From Phoronis australis (taxonomy: Eukaryota; Phoronida; Phoronidae), in the NCBI GenBank assembly GCA_002633005.1, contig NMRA01000127.1:783682-847681 (forward strand): 64,000 bases of DNA, read 5' to 3'. Below the pieces are notes generated by a model, which worked only from the letters and a program-made list of their open reading frames with translations, was not told the origin of the DNA and did not search any database. Position 1 is the first letter of the stretch. Every line of letters starts with the position of its first letter. The position numbers were made by a program, and so were the translations under genes. Positions 1 to 12,482 of this stretch are shown piece by piece.

Positions 1-1917
1 TGAGGAAACTTTACCTGTTTTCTAATATGTGTAGACTCTGTTTTAAGTTTGACGCTGTCCTATAAAATAGTCCATCCCACAGTGCCAGTCATTTCTCACA
101 ACATCCTGTCGCCTGTCTAGACACACAATGTTAGTATGCGCTATGAATTTATTGCTGCTGTCATTAGTCTGATAACTAAAAATTTACATTGCAAATTATG
201 CAAGCTCTTACTTCGTTTGTATTTAGCAAAGCACTTTGCAAATTGCTGTTTGGCCGATTGAAATAATTGTCCAACTTGGATGTGAGACCGACATGTGCCT
301 CAATCATATTAGGAACATAGGCAAATTCCATTTTCCAATGTGACACAGGTGTTTTGAGAAATGAAATTAGTCTCTTCTCGAAATGTATCGTCTAGAGTGA
401 CAAAAACTATTTTGACTTGTGGCTTTTACAGGCATGTTCACCAAGAAATAATGGAACCTTTTATGGATTTTTTAAAGTAATTGGAACCTCGCGCACTTGC
501 TTATTAAAGGTTCAACAAACCCATGCCTTCTGTCAATAATTAGATTTTGATTTAGTACAGTCAGTTTAATAAATTATTGCTGGAGCTCGGGTGCATGTTG
601 TACCTGACTTGTGCAGGCCGCTCTGGTGGGCCCATGGCACTCAGGTCATCTGGAACCATTTTATGTTTTATTAATAAATAGTTAAAACCCAGCTTAGGAG
701 CATCATAAAATCAGTACGTCTCATCTTGTTCAGCACTTATTCATATTTGGTATCATGGTCTCCAGGTTGCAGTATGTCTGTCAGGTCATTGTTGCTGCAC
801 ACAAGGAGTATGTTTCATGAATTGTGTATGTCTGTCTTAATAAATTCAATGGTGACTGTAAAAAAAATTGTAACTGAAGACTTAAGTCAGAAATTTGCTC
901 TTACGCTCTGCATAACTATTTCTGGATAACGACTAAATGTCACTTGAGTAAAAACACAAAGTCTCTGAGAACATGCTAGTTACTGTTAATAATGATTTCT
1001 GTAAATTATTTCTAGATTGTGATGCGCTCATAATTACTCGGCTAAACTTTAATTCTAAGTTGTGAAATGGAAGCTTAATACTAAATTCGTGTGTTAAGTC
1101 TGAACTAAAGTCACTTTTCTTGAAACAGACCCCTGGCTCACGCGGTCTGCTCGTCGTGGCTGGTTTGTTTCAGCTTTCCAAGCAGTATGGCTGTCGTGGG
1201 AATTCCAGGCATTTGCAACCAATTTCAGTTCAAATACAGGATAAGAATAAGGTGGCACATACGCCTATGGAGAAAGTCATTTATGACACCATGATTTGGT
1301 TTAAAACTGCAGTGTTGTGAAAATTAACCTGGAAACTGGTTTGGGTTTGTGATGAGTCGACCTTTAATTGGCCTGTGTATTAGATGTCCTAGAATGGTGA
1401 ACAATGTATGAAAATGACAAAATGTGTTTTGTTCCTGAGACAATTGATTTGCTCATGTTTGATGGCAGACAGTTGTGAGTCTGACTGTGTAGATGTGTAC
1501 CCCTGAGACTGGGATAAAAGTAATGATGTCAACTTTACATTGTATCCTTCTTTAAATCAATAGCAGCTTTTATATGACATGTTGGAAAATTGTTTGTCAG
1601 TGATTCGACCATAATTTGTTATGCTCAAAGGAATTGGGGTGAAAATTCTTCAGTTTGAAGACAATATGGCATCTATGCAGAGTTTCAGTTTGTCTATGTG
1701 ATCATCATACATTATGTATTTCAAAGCCTTTACTTAATAACTTTCGATTAACTTTTATCATTTGGAGCAAGGAAGTAAGTCGTTGAAATTTACCAGTTAT
1801 TTATGTTCCAAATTCAAGAATTGTTACCTTGCATGTCTTATTTAATACAGAAAGGTCGAGTGCATTGTTGGACTGCGAACTTCATACTCGGCATCTTATG
1901 GCTTTTCTACCTGGCAG
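1..1917. other. Intron/5' part of phosphodiesterase gene, no exon recognised
   Basis: No coding exon could be supported here. The next downstream exon starts in the middle of a PDE catalytic domain, so the stretch is probably an intron of that gene. It contains one decayed copy of a MITE family at about 880-1138: a gtcagaaattt...cttacgctc segment near the left end and its imperfect inverted counterpart ending in gaaacagacccctgg on the right. Confidence 0.5.
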
Positions 1918-2025
1918 GTGATGTGTCGAATGTTGCTAAGTGTGAAGAAGAATTATCGCGACGTTACATATCATAACTGGCGTCATGCATTCAACGTGGC
2001 TCAAGTGATGTTCACCATGTTAATA
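1918..2025 (+). CDS. PDE exon 1 (of those visible)
   Basis: Begins after ctacctggcag and ends at donor gtgagt, phase 0 in and out. It encodes 36 residues including [11 protein letters not shown] and YHNWRHAFN, the first metal-binding and proton-donor histidines of the catalytic pocket. Confidence 0.92.
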
Positions 2026-5000
2026 GTGAGTGGAGTGGGGGAAATGTCACGTGACCGTGAATGTGGGGGGCATCACCCCGGAGCAAAGTACAATCAGAAT
2101 TCTTCACCTGTAAATGGCAGACAAGTTAAATATTTTGTCAAGTTTGTAGACAAAATTTCACAGTAAGAAATTGTCTTTATTATCTACATGATATGTAGTG
2201 TACAGCTGCCAGAAAATGACTGTAGACCTGTCCTGAAATAGCTCAGCACCATTCTCATGCTAACACATTTACCCACATGTGTCACACACTCCTTAGCAGG
2301 CCTTTATCCAGGATTTCGAAAATAGGGTGTCCAAAATGGGGTTCCCAATATTCCAGGGCGTCCATAATTCCGACGTGTAACCCCCCACCCCCAGTAATCC
2401 CCCCAAACACAGATTTTTTTTACAAAAAATGCGTAGACCAAAGTTTTTACATCTAATTTTACAAAACAGCCTTCTGTAGTGAGCATTTTTAATAAAAAAT
2501 TGGTGTAGACCAAGACTTTTACAATGCTATCAACCAAGTGTGAGCATAGCAACATTGTATATACTTTGTATATACATTGTATATTTCTTCCTGCTTTGAA
2601 AAAAGAGCCCCCACTGAGCCTTCAGAGGCTTCCTAGTAATCATTACAATGTGTGTCCAAACCTGAAAGGTTCCTATTGACAGTGGGCATCCAAATGATAC
2701 ATTGGGCATCCTTGCCAGAGCATCCATATTAGTGCTAGGGCGTCCATTTGGATGCCCAGGACATACGCTGCATAAAGGCCTGCTCCTTAGTGTTCTACTT
2801 CACATGCAATGTGCTGGTCACTGTCTGACTATCCTAACTACGGTATTTCTTTGCATATGTAGCATACTATATGGTCGACGAGTGACATTCTAGTTTGTCA
2901 AATTTCTCCACAAAAATAAAAAAGATTAAGAAAAATTTAGTCTGTTACTAACATGGTTCGTGCTGCGTAGATGTCATAAACCAACCTTTGGCAACAATAG
3001 CATGGCTCCCTCTATTGTCGACAAAGATAATTAGAATGCTTGTTTGTTGAGGCCTCTTGTTTGTAGTGTCCTCTGTTTTTTGGAATTTAAGCCATTCAAT
3101 GTGGTAAATGCAACCTGTCCTGATTAATGATCTCTGAATATTCCAGTAAGTAATCGAAACAGTATTCATAACAAATGTGCAATACCCGGCATATGGGTAA
3201 TCACCCTTCTGGCCATTTCACAGATTTATTTTTCTACGATCACATTCAACTTTAAGCCACAATTACTGCCATCTTTAGGACACCTGTTATCTTCATGTTT
3301 TGCACGTTTTACTTTGAATCCATGCTTTTGACTTGACCTTGAGTGTTTCATGGATATTCAATGCTCACATCTGTTATTTTACTGCTCTGATGTAAATGGC
3401 TGTAAATGGTGAGTGTTACCGCAAACATATAGTGGAATATTAAAGGTTAAGTAGGACCCTAGGAAAATTTCCAGATTTGGTTAACTTCAGAAGGTCATAT
3501 ACGTATCTCAGAAATGGCTTTTGGGATTCATATGAATCTTTTTGCACTATTGTCTCGAGTTTTTAAATTGATCCATTTCTTCATCATGAAGGGATATGGA
3601 ATGTAGGACTGATTTTTATAAAAAATGGAAAGTTGCATAAAATGAAAACAAAATGATTACTTAGAAAATGAACAGCTTTTTGCAATTTCATTTTGAACAT
3701 GTATATCAAATGAAATTAGGTCATGTCATTAATATCATTGTTTTGCTGTGATTGTGTCTTTAAGTTTCTTTTTTTTGCGAAATTTTATTAAACACTCATG
3801 GTCTCGTGACCCAATCAACAGCAGAGTGGTATGAAGTCATGCTTCGTTCTTGTTTCAAAAAACATACTCTTCTTGAGTTAAATTCCTTACATTTAATTTG
3901 TAGGTAGTTAGCTGAATGAACAGACTTGTCGATACGGTCATACATTATCTTAATACATTTTTTATGGATTGTTTTAATGTTGTAGACAGGAGGCATGCGG
4001 AACGTCCTAGGTGACCATGAATGCTTGGCTATGCTGGTGGCGTGTCTTTGTCATGACTTGGATCACCGGGGCACAAACAATCAGTTCCAAATCAAGTGAG
4101 TGTTAGGACTTGTGTTATGGTATCACAAGGTATGGGGGCCTATGCCATGAAAATGACTTAAAAAACTCAAAGTCAGAAATTTGATCTTGCGCTCCACACA
4201 TATAATCCGAAAAATAATTTAATCACACTTGAGCGAATTTAGTGCTATGTTGCTTTAAATATTTCACGTAACTGCTAGTTCAGAGATGATTTCTATAAAT
4301 TGTTTCAAAACTGTCATGTGCTGATAAGTACTTGGCTAAACCTTTTTTCAGCAATTCTAAAGTGGAGGCTGAAGGCCAAATATCTCTCTTTAGTCTCGAG
4401 TCTGTTTCATGGGACAGATCTGTGGTGCCAATACCCCGATCACAATGTGTGAAGGATAAAGCTGAGATACTCTTTGTTTTTTGTACCTGTGACTTGGTTT
4501 TTCATGGCAGCTGGGGGTTACCAACAGATTGATAAAAATAGCAATACCAAATTGTAGTTGATGTTACTCCATCTAGTAATTTTTTTCTAATTAGCACAAA
4601 GCAGAGTTATTGAGGAGTATATACTTTTTCAACATAAATAAATAGGAAGATTTTTACTTTATTATTGGCACAATTTCACAGCGTTTTGGCGATGCAGGGG
4701 TTGTTTGAGGTATGAACAATGACGGACAGCATTTATTTTTACTGTAGTTGTGCTGTTCATCAATGACGTGCTCAATATATCTGTTTTTCAGGACGATGTC
4801 ACCACTAGCGCAATTGTACTCAACATCGGTGATGGAACACCACCATTTTGACCAATGCATAATGATCCTGTCTACCCAGGTAAGCAATAGTAATTAATCA
4901 CAGTCGTGTTGAACTTGTGAATGGTAAAGTCTAATTTAGGACACAATATGGCCAACAAGGGAATTTTTTTGATCAGTTTTCCATGAAACATATGTAGCAC

Positions 5001-8000
5001 CAAATTAACTGATTTTTCATGTTTTGAAAAAAAGGGGCATTCACAACAATGTCAGAAGCCCTTGAAAATGAAAAGAGGTTTGATATTTTTGCCAGTTGTT
5101 ATCTGCTGAGATTTTTCGGTATCATGTACGAATATCTACACGGCACACCGATGATAATTACCCGAAAGTGAAATGTTCGTGCTTTCAGTTGCATTAAGTT
5201 CCAGCGACTCTGATCGCGAATTCTGCAAACCATCAGCCATCATGATAGAGATTTCTGTTTGCACTTCTCTCACCTGTCATGGCGGGGAGTTCCACTTGCA
5301 CTCAGCCATCATGACAGGATATTCTGGGTTATTGTATCCATTCATTTTTGTGATGTACTAGTTAAGTTCTAACAGTTCTGCTACAGTATTTGTCTTGGTT
5401 ACTCATTTTAAAGAATTTAGGCAGTTTCACAGCAAGACATAATAATTAGTGGTGTTAATTGGTGTTTTTGAATACATTGTGAGACAGTGCGATGTAAACA
5501 CGTGTTGCCATCACTGAAAACTTGGAAGACATGACTGTAAACTGTGTACTTGGGTTGGGTTCCGTTGCAAGAATTTAGCGAGTAAAGTTACGGTGTGATT
5601 GGGTGCTTAACTTGTAATGCGTGCAATGTCTCGTGAAGTCGTGCGTAAATCTTCGGCATGATCGATTGGTGTGTGCCACGAGAATCTTCCGTGTAAAGGA
5701 TTTGCAAAAGTCTGTGCATTCGTTCAATGCATTTGTAAGCCACTTCATCTGTATTTTATTCATAATATGTGACTGTTGTTCAAACACTCATTCACCAAAA
5801 AGCACGTTGCAGTGGAGCAATACATTCGATAATGATCTCATTAGTGATAAGTGCCATTTTCCATCTTGCTGTTTACAAGTCATCAAGAGGTCTTTGTATT
5901 GTCTCTAGATGTCTATGAGCTGACAATTGTCACGTAAATGCCCTTGAAAAGGGTCGGTAGCGCTGTAGGTGAAAACCCCAAATTAGGAGGATTTGAGACT
6001 CATTGATAAGGTCAATGAATGAAGTTTTGGAGGCCTACACCAAAAATGTTAACGAATAACCTTAATCTTGGTCATAGTGGGAACTCAGTGTTTTGAATAC
6101 TCTCCTTTCGCAACTTGGATTCGTTCATCTGAAAAACACGAAATCTTAGTAACTTGTGTATTTTGACACTATAGTCACACTGAGCATGGCATCTTACTAG
6201 GCAGCTTTTTTTGTTTTGATAATCCGTGCTGAAAGAACCTTTTGAGTTCAGGAAAATAAGGAATAAAAAAGCAAAGATATGTATATGAAAAAGATATATG
6301 TCTTTTGCTTAATTATTTCTTTGTACGTTTCTGTACTCATTGTCTGCACAGATCATAATAGGATCATGGATAATTGCAAAAACCTTTTGCAGATATTTTC
6401 AGTGTGCCCATTAGTGAACCCTGTTATAGGAAATTAAATTGAAAAAGGTACGCTTTAGGGAAATTGTCAGAAAAGGCACCCTTTTGTAGTGAAACTGGTC
6501 TCGAAAGTCAAGCATTTTAGCGGTACATCCTTTCAATGGGACTGTGGTAAAAGCTCATCTATTTCGGATTAAAATAATTGCCAAAACTGGTCTTTTTTCA
6601 TTTTTCAAACTTTTAATATTGCTATGAATGCCTACAGTTTCTCAGAAACATTCATTGTCTGATGGTAGCTATGATATTGGTCTTTCAGAGTGATGTAGCA
6701 TTTATTTGGTGCTACTTTTCTTGTATGACATAATGAAGAACATAAAATTTCACATGTCGGCCATATTGTGTCCTAAACTGATAAGATTTTACCCTACATA
6801 ACCATGAACATTACCTTATTACGACTATTGTCTTTTTTATGGCATATTGTCTTTTGTCTTCTTATTGCTTTAGTTGACAGTATTATGCAGAAGAATATTT
6901 TAACATTTCAGGGAAACGACATATTCTCAAATCTCACTCAAGAAGAGTACAGTATTGTCATTCGTTCGTTGGAGCATGCCATCTTGGCCACAGATCTGGC
7001 GCTTTACTTCAGGTGAATGCCCGGACCAGTGTTTTGTTTATGGTTAGGAGAGTTGATTCTAAGTTTAATGCAGATTTCACTAGATGGTAAACTTTCACTG
7101 AGAAGGTGGTTGTGTAGATGCTCCCTGTCTAGTGGTTTAAACTTTGACCTTTTAAACCAGAATCCTGAAGTTACAAGTTTGTACTAGTAAAATGTTTGAC
7201 AGCAGCTGTATAATTAACATAGTTTTGTTCTCTGTCATGTAGAACCCTTCTACTTCCTATGATGCTTTGACTCATACATATAATACAGAAATTACGCCCT
7301 CAAGCATTGTAAATATCAAGTCTATTCTTGTATCTTTGTCTTATTGCAGGTTGCGTGGGGAGTTCTCTAATCTGCTCGACTCTGGGAAAGCTGACTGGAG
7401 AAATGACGACCATCAACAGCTGCTCAGGTATCATATGTTCACCTGTGTCAATATATACTCAGTGTAAGGCATGGTACATATGGCCATGGCCTTACAGGTG
7501 AAATACTATGTTCTGCGAACATTTAAAAATGCAACAACCTCAAATATAAGACCATACCATTTTTTTAAATTTAAGGTCATTCATCAGGCTCTTGTTGTTA
7601 TCCACCAATCAGCTGTGACCATAATGTTCAATGCCTTGAAAGTTAATAAATTGTTGTTTGGTTAAAATCATTATGTTAAAATCTTTAATATAATGTATTT
7701 AGGTTATACAACGTACGTGTTTGTACCAGTGGTTATTATATCTCGATTCGTGATATGCAAAAGTATTTGAACGAGGGCGAAGCCTGATATACTTGTTCAT
7801 GTATCACTTCCCAACACTGATGCACTTGTTCATGTATCAATTTTTCCTGCTCCAGGGCCATGATGATGACTGCCTGTGATGTTGCGGCCATTACCAAGCC
7901 ATGGGAGGTACAGAAAAAGATCGCAGTTCTTGTCGCCAGCGAGTTCTTTGAACAAGGCGACATTGAAAAGGAACTCAAAATCAAGCCAGCCGTAAGTTCT

Positions 8001-11000
8001 GTTGAGTTAGAATAACTTAGTTGTTAGTTGTAAGATATGACTTAAGCTGTGAATTATGTTACAAATTACAAGGTGACAAGTTGCAATGCAATGTTTAGAC
8101 TTCTGCCCAGGAATTGTTACCAATATGCATCATTTTGTGAGTGAACAAATTGTCCTGGCTGGCTGCCAGGGGTGTCAACCAAACAAAGAGGAGACTTTAA
8201 AATACTTTATTCTATCTTCTCTCAAATGGTGAACTACAAAAAGATAAAAAAGAACTAATAAATGCGCGTAACAACATATGGGTGAACATTCGAAACTTTA
8301 CGGTACAAAACAAGGAAACGTGGAAAAGACCAGAATAAACTAAAACATCCTTAAAATAATGTCCAAAGTGTCACTTTAATATCACTGGCTCACGAAGATC
8401 CTCAAACGTCAATGACCAACGAAGGTCAAAATGCGCGATAATAATGTGACCGGCTACCAAAGTGCACAATGCGCAATAATTCGACTGCTTACGGTAGATT
8501 CCATGTGAGCACATCAAAAGTTGAAAATAACGTCGAAAAATCCACAATTCTTGCAGAATCAATATAACTAACACTATCTATAGTATCTTGTGTAAACGTT
8601 TAAAAACTTACAGACTATGAACTCGTCCGAAGCGTGAGATATCACAACTAATTCAGAATCCAGTAAAACATCGTTTGCTGACTTGATTTCTAATATGGCG
8701 ACCAGACAGCACCACCTAGTGTAGTGGCGAACGATGCGCGCTCTAACGACTNTGTTCACGTATCAGTTCCCAACACTGATACACTTGTTCATGTATCAGT
8801 TCCCAACACTGATATACTTGTTCATGTATCAGTTCCCAACACTGATATACTTGTTCATGTATCAGTTCCCAACACTGATATACTTGTTCATGTATCACTT
8901 CCCAACACTGATGCACTTGTTCATGTATCAATTTTTCCTACTCAAGGGCCATGATGATGACTGCCTGTGATGTTGCGGCCATTACCAAGCCATGGGAGGT
9001 ACAGAAAAAAATCGCAGTTCTTGTCGCCAGCGAGTTCTTCGAACAAGGCGACATTGAGAAGGAACTCAAAATCAAGCCAGCTGTAAGTTTTGTTGAGTTA
9101 GAATAACTTAGTTGTTAGTTGTAAGATATGACTTAAGCTGTGAATTATGTTACAAATTATAAGGTGACAAGTTGCAATGCAATGTTTAGACTTCTGCCCA
9201 GGAATTGTTACCAATATGCATCATTTTGTGAGTGAACAAATCACGTGATTTATGCGGTTCACTACTTATGGCTTGGCTACACTTCATAAAAGGGGAGGAG
9301 AATCTTACATCGTGTGAAATTGGACTGACATACATTTGTCTCCGAACTGGCGGCTTGTACTATACCCATGCACCAGAAAATAGACGCGTGTAACTAGAGT
9401 TTGAATTTGCATTATTATAATCAACAGACAATGCTGTTGTGTTTTTATCAGTTTTGTTTGAATATACACACTTGTCCACAGTTACTTCTTAACATGCATT
9501 TGGCCGTGACCATTTCTGCAGAGACATTTGTATTTCAGTTTTTGTTTTCACGCATTGTTCTCTAGAGTAGTTTTCTCACTGTTCCAGTCGGCATTTTCTC
9601 TAACCATCATCAGTGGTGGTTTAATCAAATTTTAAGCCTTGTGCGATACCCAAGTATTGATTGACCTCATCTGATGCTTACCCATAGTTCTGAGGAAGCA
9701 GTGTGGACTAGCGTTATATGTGCCCGCTTCAATTACTCAAGGTCGTAAGTTTGAGTCCCACTGGAGCACCCTTAAGTCAGTTCTCTAGCTACTCAGCTGA
9801 GTTTTAAACTACATATTAATAAAACATAAAAGTGGTTCTGTGTGTTCAATGCACTGGGTCCTCATGCACAGCCTGCGCAGGTCTCGTACAATGTGTACCC
9901 ATAGTTCTCTGTATTTGCAGGATATGATGGACCGAGACAAGAAGGACCAGCTGCCTAACATGCAAGTGGGATTCATCAACAGCGTTTGTCTGCCTGTTTA
10001 TCAAGTAAGTGGGTGTCTGTTTTGCGCTGCTGTCCCGCGGGCCTTGAAGAATGAAATCAAGGACAAATGTAACCAAACTTAACTGTGCAGACACAAAATT
10101 TCAAGGCTGATCTAAAGTGGATTGGTCAGCTTTTGAGACCAGATTCGAATAAAGTTAAGTGGTCTCAGAGACTTCAGAGTGTCTTCAAGTATTGGGCAAG
10201 ACCATACTAGTGTTGCAAGAGATCTCACTTGTTTCTGTGCGTGACTTCCCAGCAAAATAACCCACACCCAACAGTGCACCTTGCAGGAGTTTTTTGACCA
10301 TATCAGGTGATCATCGCAGTTGATTTCTTAAAAAGCGCTGCAATACCCCCACGTCTATAATATTTTGTCCCCATATGTGAATTTATTTTAGATGCATTCA
10401 ATGCTCTTGTCACTCTGCAGTGGTGGCCATTTTACAAGGTATACTCAAAAAAGTTGAAACTAGTGTGATCACGAGCAACACTTTGTCCAAGTGGTTTACT
10501 TGTAAAACTCACAAGATACTATACTAGTTCTTACCCATTTAGCCTACAAGATGGTGAATAGATGAAATGCTATTTTGTCAAATTTTGCGACAAAAATAAA
10601 TATTACGGAAATTCTAGTCTTTTGTCATCTTGGTTTGTAGTGATCTGATATCAATGAATAATGTTTACTTAAGGTTTGACTTTTTTAATACAGTAATCCT
10701 CTTTGAAAATGGAGAAAAGGCAACTTTGGCAACTATTTTCGTATGAAATAAGAGAAAAATTACTGTAATCTTTTTGAAGGTTTGAAGCTATTGCCATCTA
10801 GTGGCAAGCATAGTTCAGTCAGTTGCCATCACTTCGTAACCATGAGGTTATGTCACCGTGCCCCTGTCTGTTTGTTTCCAGGCCATATCTAAGGTGTCGC
10901 CTCATCTCGACCCGCTTCTCAAAGGTTGTTTGAAGAACAGAGAGCACTGGCAGTCTTTGGCTGAGCAGGCAGCCAGGCGGAAGATGGCTGGAGAAAGAGA

Positions 11001-11061
11001 GCCAGAGAAACAACACAAAGATGGCATCGAACAACAGGATAGCTTCTTTGACGATGACTAA
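1918..11061 (+). CDS. cGMP/cAMP 3',5'-cyclic phosphodiesterase (PDE5/6/11 family), C-terminal 294 residues, 8 exons
   Basis: The exons are 1918-2025, 3986-4095, 4792-4879, 6912-7012, 7350-7427, 7856-7991, 9921-10004 and 10882-11061. Together they give 885 nt, one open frame and a stop TAA at 11059. Every junction is AG/GT and all phases agree. The product hydrolyses cyclic nucleotides. Class I PDE hallmarks appear in order: YHNWRHAFN (acid His and first metal His), [10 protein letters not shown] (second metal His and Asp), [19 protein letters not shown] (fourth metal Asp), [18 protein letters not shown], and LPNMQVGFI carrying the nucleotide-binding Gln and the clamp Phe. All expected catalytic residues are present. 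The tail is Lys/Glu/Gln/Asp-rich and ends in SFFDDD. The start of the catalytic domain and any GAF domains would lie upstream of the window. Placement in the PDE5/6/11 clade is firm; [11 protein letters not shown] and EFFEQGD lean towards PDE11, and MEHHHFDQC also occurs in PDE5. AATAAA at 11905 is a possible polyadenylation signal. Confidence 0.93.
2296..2783. mobile_element. MITE, 488 bp, 12-bp TIRs, TCCTTA target-site duplication
   Basis: Ends are GCAGGCCTTTAT and its exact complement ATAAAGGCCTGC, flanked on both sides by TCCTTA (2290-2295 and 2784-2789). It has no coding capacity. The right end carries alternating gggcatcc / ggatgccc palindromes. A relative of its right end, inverted, lies at 21242-21500. 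Confidence 0.8.
3986..4095 (+). CDS. PDE exon 2
   Basis: Acceptor ttgtag, donor gtgagt, leaving phase 2. It encodes [16 protein letters not shown] followed by [16 protein letters not shown], the HD metal-binding signature. The nearby alternative acceptor acag at 3989 would break the frame. Confidence 0.92.
4150..4416. repeat. Decayed MITE copy (family of 12.2 kb)
   Basis: Shares agtcagaaatttgatcttgc near its left side and ggccaaat / ctgtttcatg near its right side with the better preserved element at 12197-12482. It lies in PDE intron 2 of the visible part and has no coding content. Confidence 0.5.
4792..4879 (+). CDS. PDE exon 3
   Basis: Acceptor gtttttcag, donor gtaagc, one base completing the split Lys codon, then phase 0. 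It encodes [18 protein letters not shown] and CIMILSTQ, the MEHHHF helix typical of the PDE5/6/11 clade. Confidence 0.92.
6912..7012 (+). CDS. PDE exon 4 (parent of later copies A)
   Basis: Acceptor acatttcag, donor gtgaat, phase 0 in and 2 out. It encodes [13 protein letters not shown] and [10 protein letters not shown], containing the fourth metal-ligand Asp. It lies in the segment duplicated at 40-57 kb; copies are at 41540-41640 and 48151-48251. Confidence 0.92.
7350..7427 (+). CDS. PDE exon 5 (parent of later copies B)
   Basis: Acceptor ttattgcag, phase 2 in and out, donor gtatca. It encodes [19 protein letters not shown] and HQQLLR. Near-identical copies are at 43930-44007 and 54675-54752. 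Confidence 0.9.
7856..7991 (+). CDS. PDE exon 6 (parent of later copies C)
   Basis: Acceptor ctgctccag, donor gtaagt, phase 0 out. It encodes [18 protein letters not shown] and [17 protein letters not shown] second full-length copy follows at 8947-9082 beyond a single N, and shortened copies occur at 45220 and 55956. Confidence 0.92.
8150..8751. other. Unique insert between the two exon-6 copies
   Basis: The sequence after the first exon-6 copy matches that after the second up to gagtgaacaaat, then diverges here for about 600 bp until the N at 8752. It has no convincing exon. It looks like an allelic insertion, or the end of an alternative contig, rather than part of a genuine tandem duplication. 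Confidence 0.4.
8752..8752. other. Single-N join
   Basis: An isolated N. Sequence right of it repeats 7780-8149. Other isolated Ns are at 17228, 18769, 21817, 47187, 49967, 50697, 53511 and 60453; each looks like a contig join rather than a base-call failure. Confidence 0.7.
8753..8935 (+). repeat. 33-bp minisatellite in front of PDE exon 6 copy
   Basis: About five tandem units of tgttcatgtatcagttccc plus aacactgatatact. A shorter, one-to-two-unit version precedes the first exon-6 copy at about 7788-7845. Because 33 is a multiple of 3, several frames stay open on both strands; these are repeat artefacts. Degenerate arrays occupy the same place before the exon copies at 45.2 kb and 55.9 kb. 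Confidence 0.85.
8947..9082 (+). CDS. Second copy of PDE exon 6 (tandem duplicate or allele)
   Basis: 136 bp almost identical to 7856-7991, with the same encoded residues, the same phase and donor gtaagt. The acceptor context is changed from ctccag to ctcaag. The copy lies just right of the single N at 8752 and its flanks match those of the first copy for about 400 bp, so an unmerged haplotype is the simplest explanation. If truly tandem, the two would have to be spliced as alternatives, because including both would repeat the segment. Confidence 0.6.
9921..10004 (+). CDS. PDE exon 7
   Basis: Acceptor gtatttgcag, donor gtaagt, phase 0 both sides. It encodes [20 protein letters not shown] and SVCLPVYQ; the Gln and Phe of MQVGFI are the base-recognition Gln and hydrophobic clamp of the PDE pocket. 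Confidence 0.92.
10882..11061 (+). CDS. PDE terminal exon with stop
   Basis: Acceptor gtttccag, 59 codons then TAA. It encodes [18 protein letters not shown] and SLAEQAA, the end of the catalytic domain, followed by a charged non-conserved tail. The 3' UTR begins at 11062. Confidence 0.92.
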   Translation, partial: AISKVSPHLDPLLKGCLKNREHWQSLAEQAARRKMAGEREPEKQHKDGIEQQDSFFDDD

Positions 11062-11904
11062 AGAAGAAGCAACGAGTGACATCAAATGTCAAGATGAGCG
11101 TCTAACTAGCAGTGTTGAAAAGAGCGCCAGTTGAACATCTTGGAAGTGTAAGCTAATCGTGATGGAAGTCTTATCCACTAGAGGGGTTTGATGTCCTGGT
11201 ATCTCCGCATGGCTGTAGATCGTGCCAAGCAAAGTGTAGGAAATGGAAGACACGAAGGTTGTTGAAAAGTCTCGGACTTTGTGTAAGTTGCTAACCGCGG
11301 GGTGAATGCTTTCTTTTGACACCAGCCATGGGAATGCGGTATCATCACTACCGCTGGCTGTGCTTAAAACAAATGAACATGGCATGATTGTGATTGCTGT
11401 TGTCGCTTTTTACATTGTGATATAAAGACACGTGATAGATTATTTTGGTAGTGCTTCTAGTACTGCTAGTGTATCATAACACATTGGTTCTGAGATATGT
11501 AGATTCTAATGTGGTAACAGATCATGTTCAGCCAGTGACTTGCAGCTTTCTTGAATTAACATGGGGGCAATTTCAATCACTTTCTAAAATTCCTTAAAAT
11601 TGCATTTGCATGCTATGGCCAAAAAGCATACTTTAGTTGGTTCAGGGAGGCATTCCAAGTAACTGACACGAGTTCATTTTTGACTTAAGTCTAAAATTTG
11701 TCCCAACTTTCAAACTTTGAAATTTCCATATCTGGTATGTTAGTCAAACTTGTGACAATACTTGTGTAAAAAAATTAAGTCAAATTTAATGTCACATTCT
11801 TGGAATTGAATTAAGTCAAATCGTTTTATTGTAAAATTGACTTAAGTACATTTAAAACTTGTTTTAGCTAAGTCAGTTTTCTTAGAGTGGACCCCTGGTG
11901 TACG

Positions 11905-11910
11905 AATAAA
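11905..11910 (+). promoter_or_regulatory. Possible PDE polyadenylation signal
   Basis: AATAAA about 840 bp after the stop codon. It is the first canonical hexamer noticed downstream; usage cannot be judged from sequence. Confidence 0.3.
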
Positions 11911-12196
11911 AACATTACCACACCCCTGCTCGATTTTCAAAAAAACAGAGATCAGAACTACACTTTTTTGGCCTAAAGATTTATTTTTATGGGGCCAAAT
12001 AAATTTTGACTAATGATATTTTTAGAAACCTATTGGTTCTGATGGTAGGGTTAAAAAGTGACACGTGGGGTAATAAATATTTTCAAGACGAATTCTGTGG
12101 TAAAAATCATATATTGTAGATTTTTGATCATAAATTATGCTCCATGTCTTGTCGGTATTGTGATCTTATTGGGGAATCATACTGCTTGATGTGGGC

Positions 12197-12482
12197 CAGG
12201 GGTCTGTTTCTCGACTTATAAGACTGAAGACAGAAATTTGGTCTTACACTCCCATTTCACTATTACTGGGAAAAGGTTTACTCAAATAATTATGACTGCA
12301 TCACACTCTACAAATAATTTATTGAAATTATGTCAGCAATTGGCTGTGATGCATATATTCTCAGATACATAGCACTTTTGTTCGAGTGAGATTTTATTAT
12401 TTTTCAGAAATAGTTGTGTGGAGCACAAGGCCAAATTGCTTAACCTAAGTCTGAAGTCACTTATCATGAAACAGGCCCCCTC
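12197..12482. mobile_element. MITE-like element with long imperfect TIRs
   Basis: The left end ccaggggtctgtttctcga, followed by a ttaagtc-like and cagaaattt stretch, is mirrored on the right by taagtctgaagtcactt and catgaaacaggcccc. The arms are roughly 55-60 bp. Older copies are at about 880-1138 and 4150-4416, and a partial one at about 11655-11895. Confidence 0.6.

Noticed and set aside
8724-8970. Overlapping open frames in the 33-bp array
   Set aside because: Repeat length divisible by three keeps several frames open; position corresponds to the intron just before a PDE exon.
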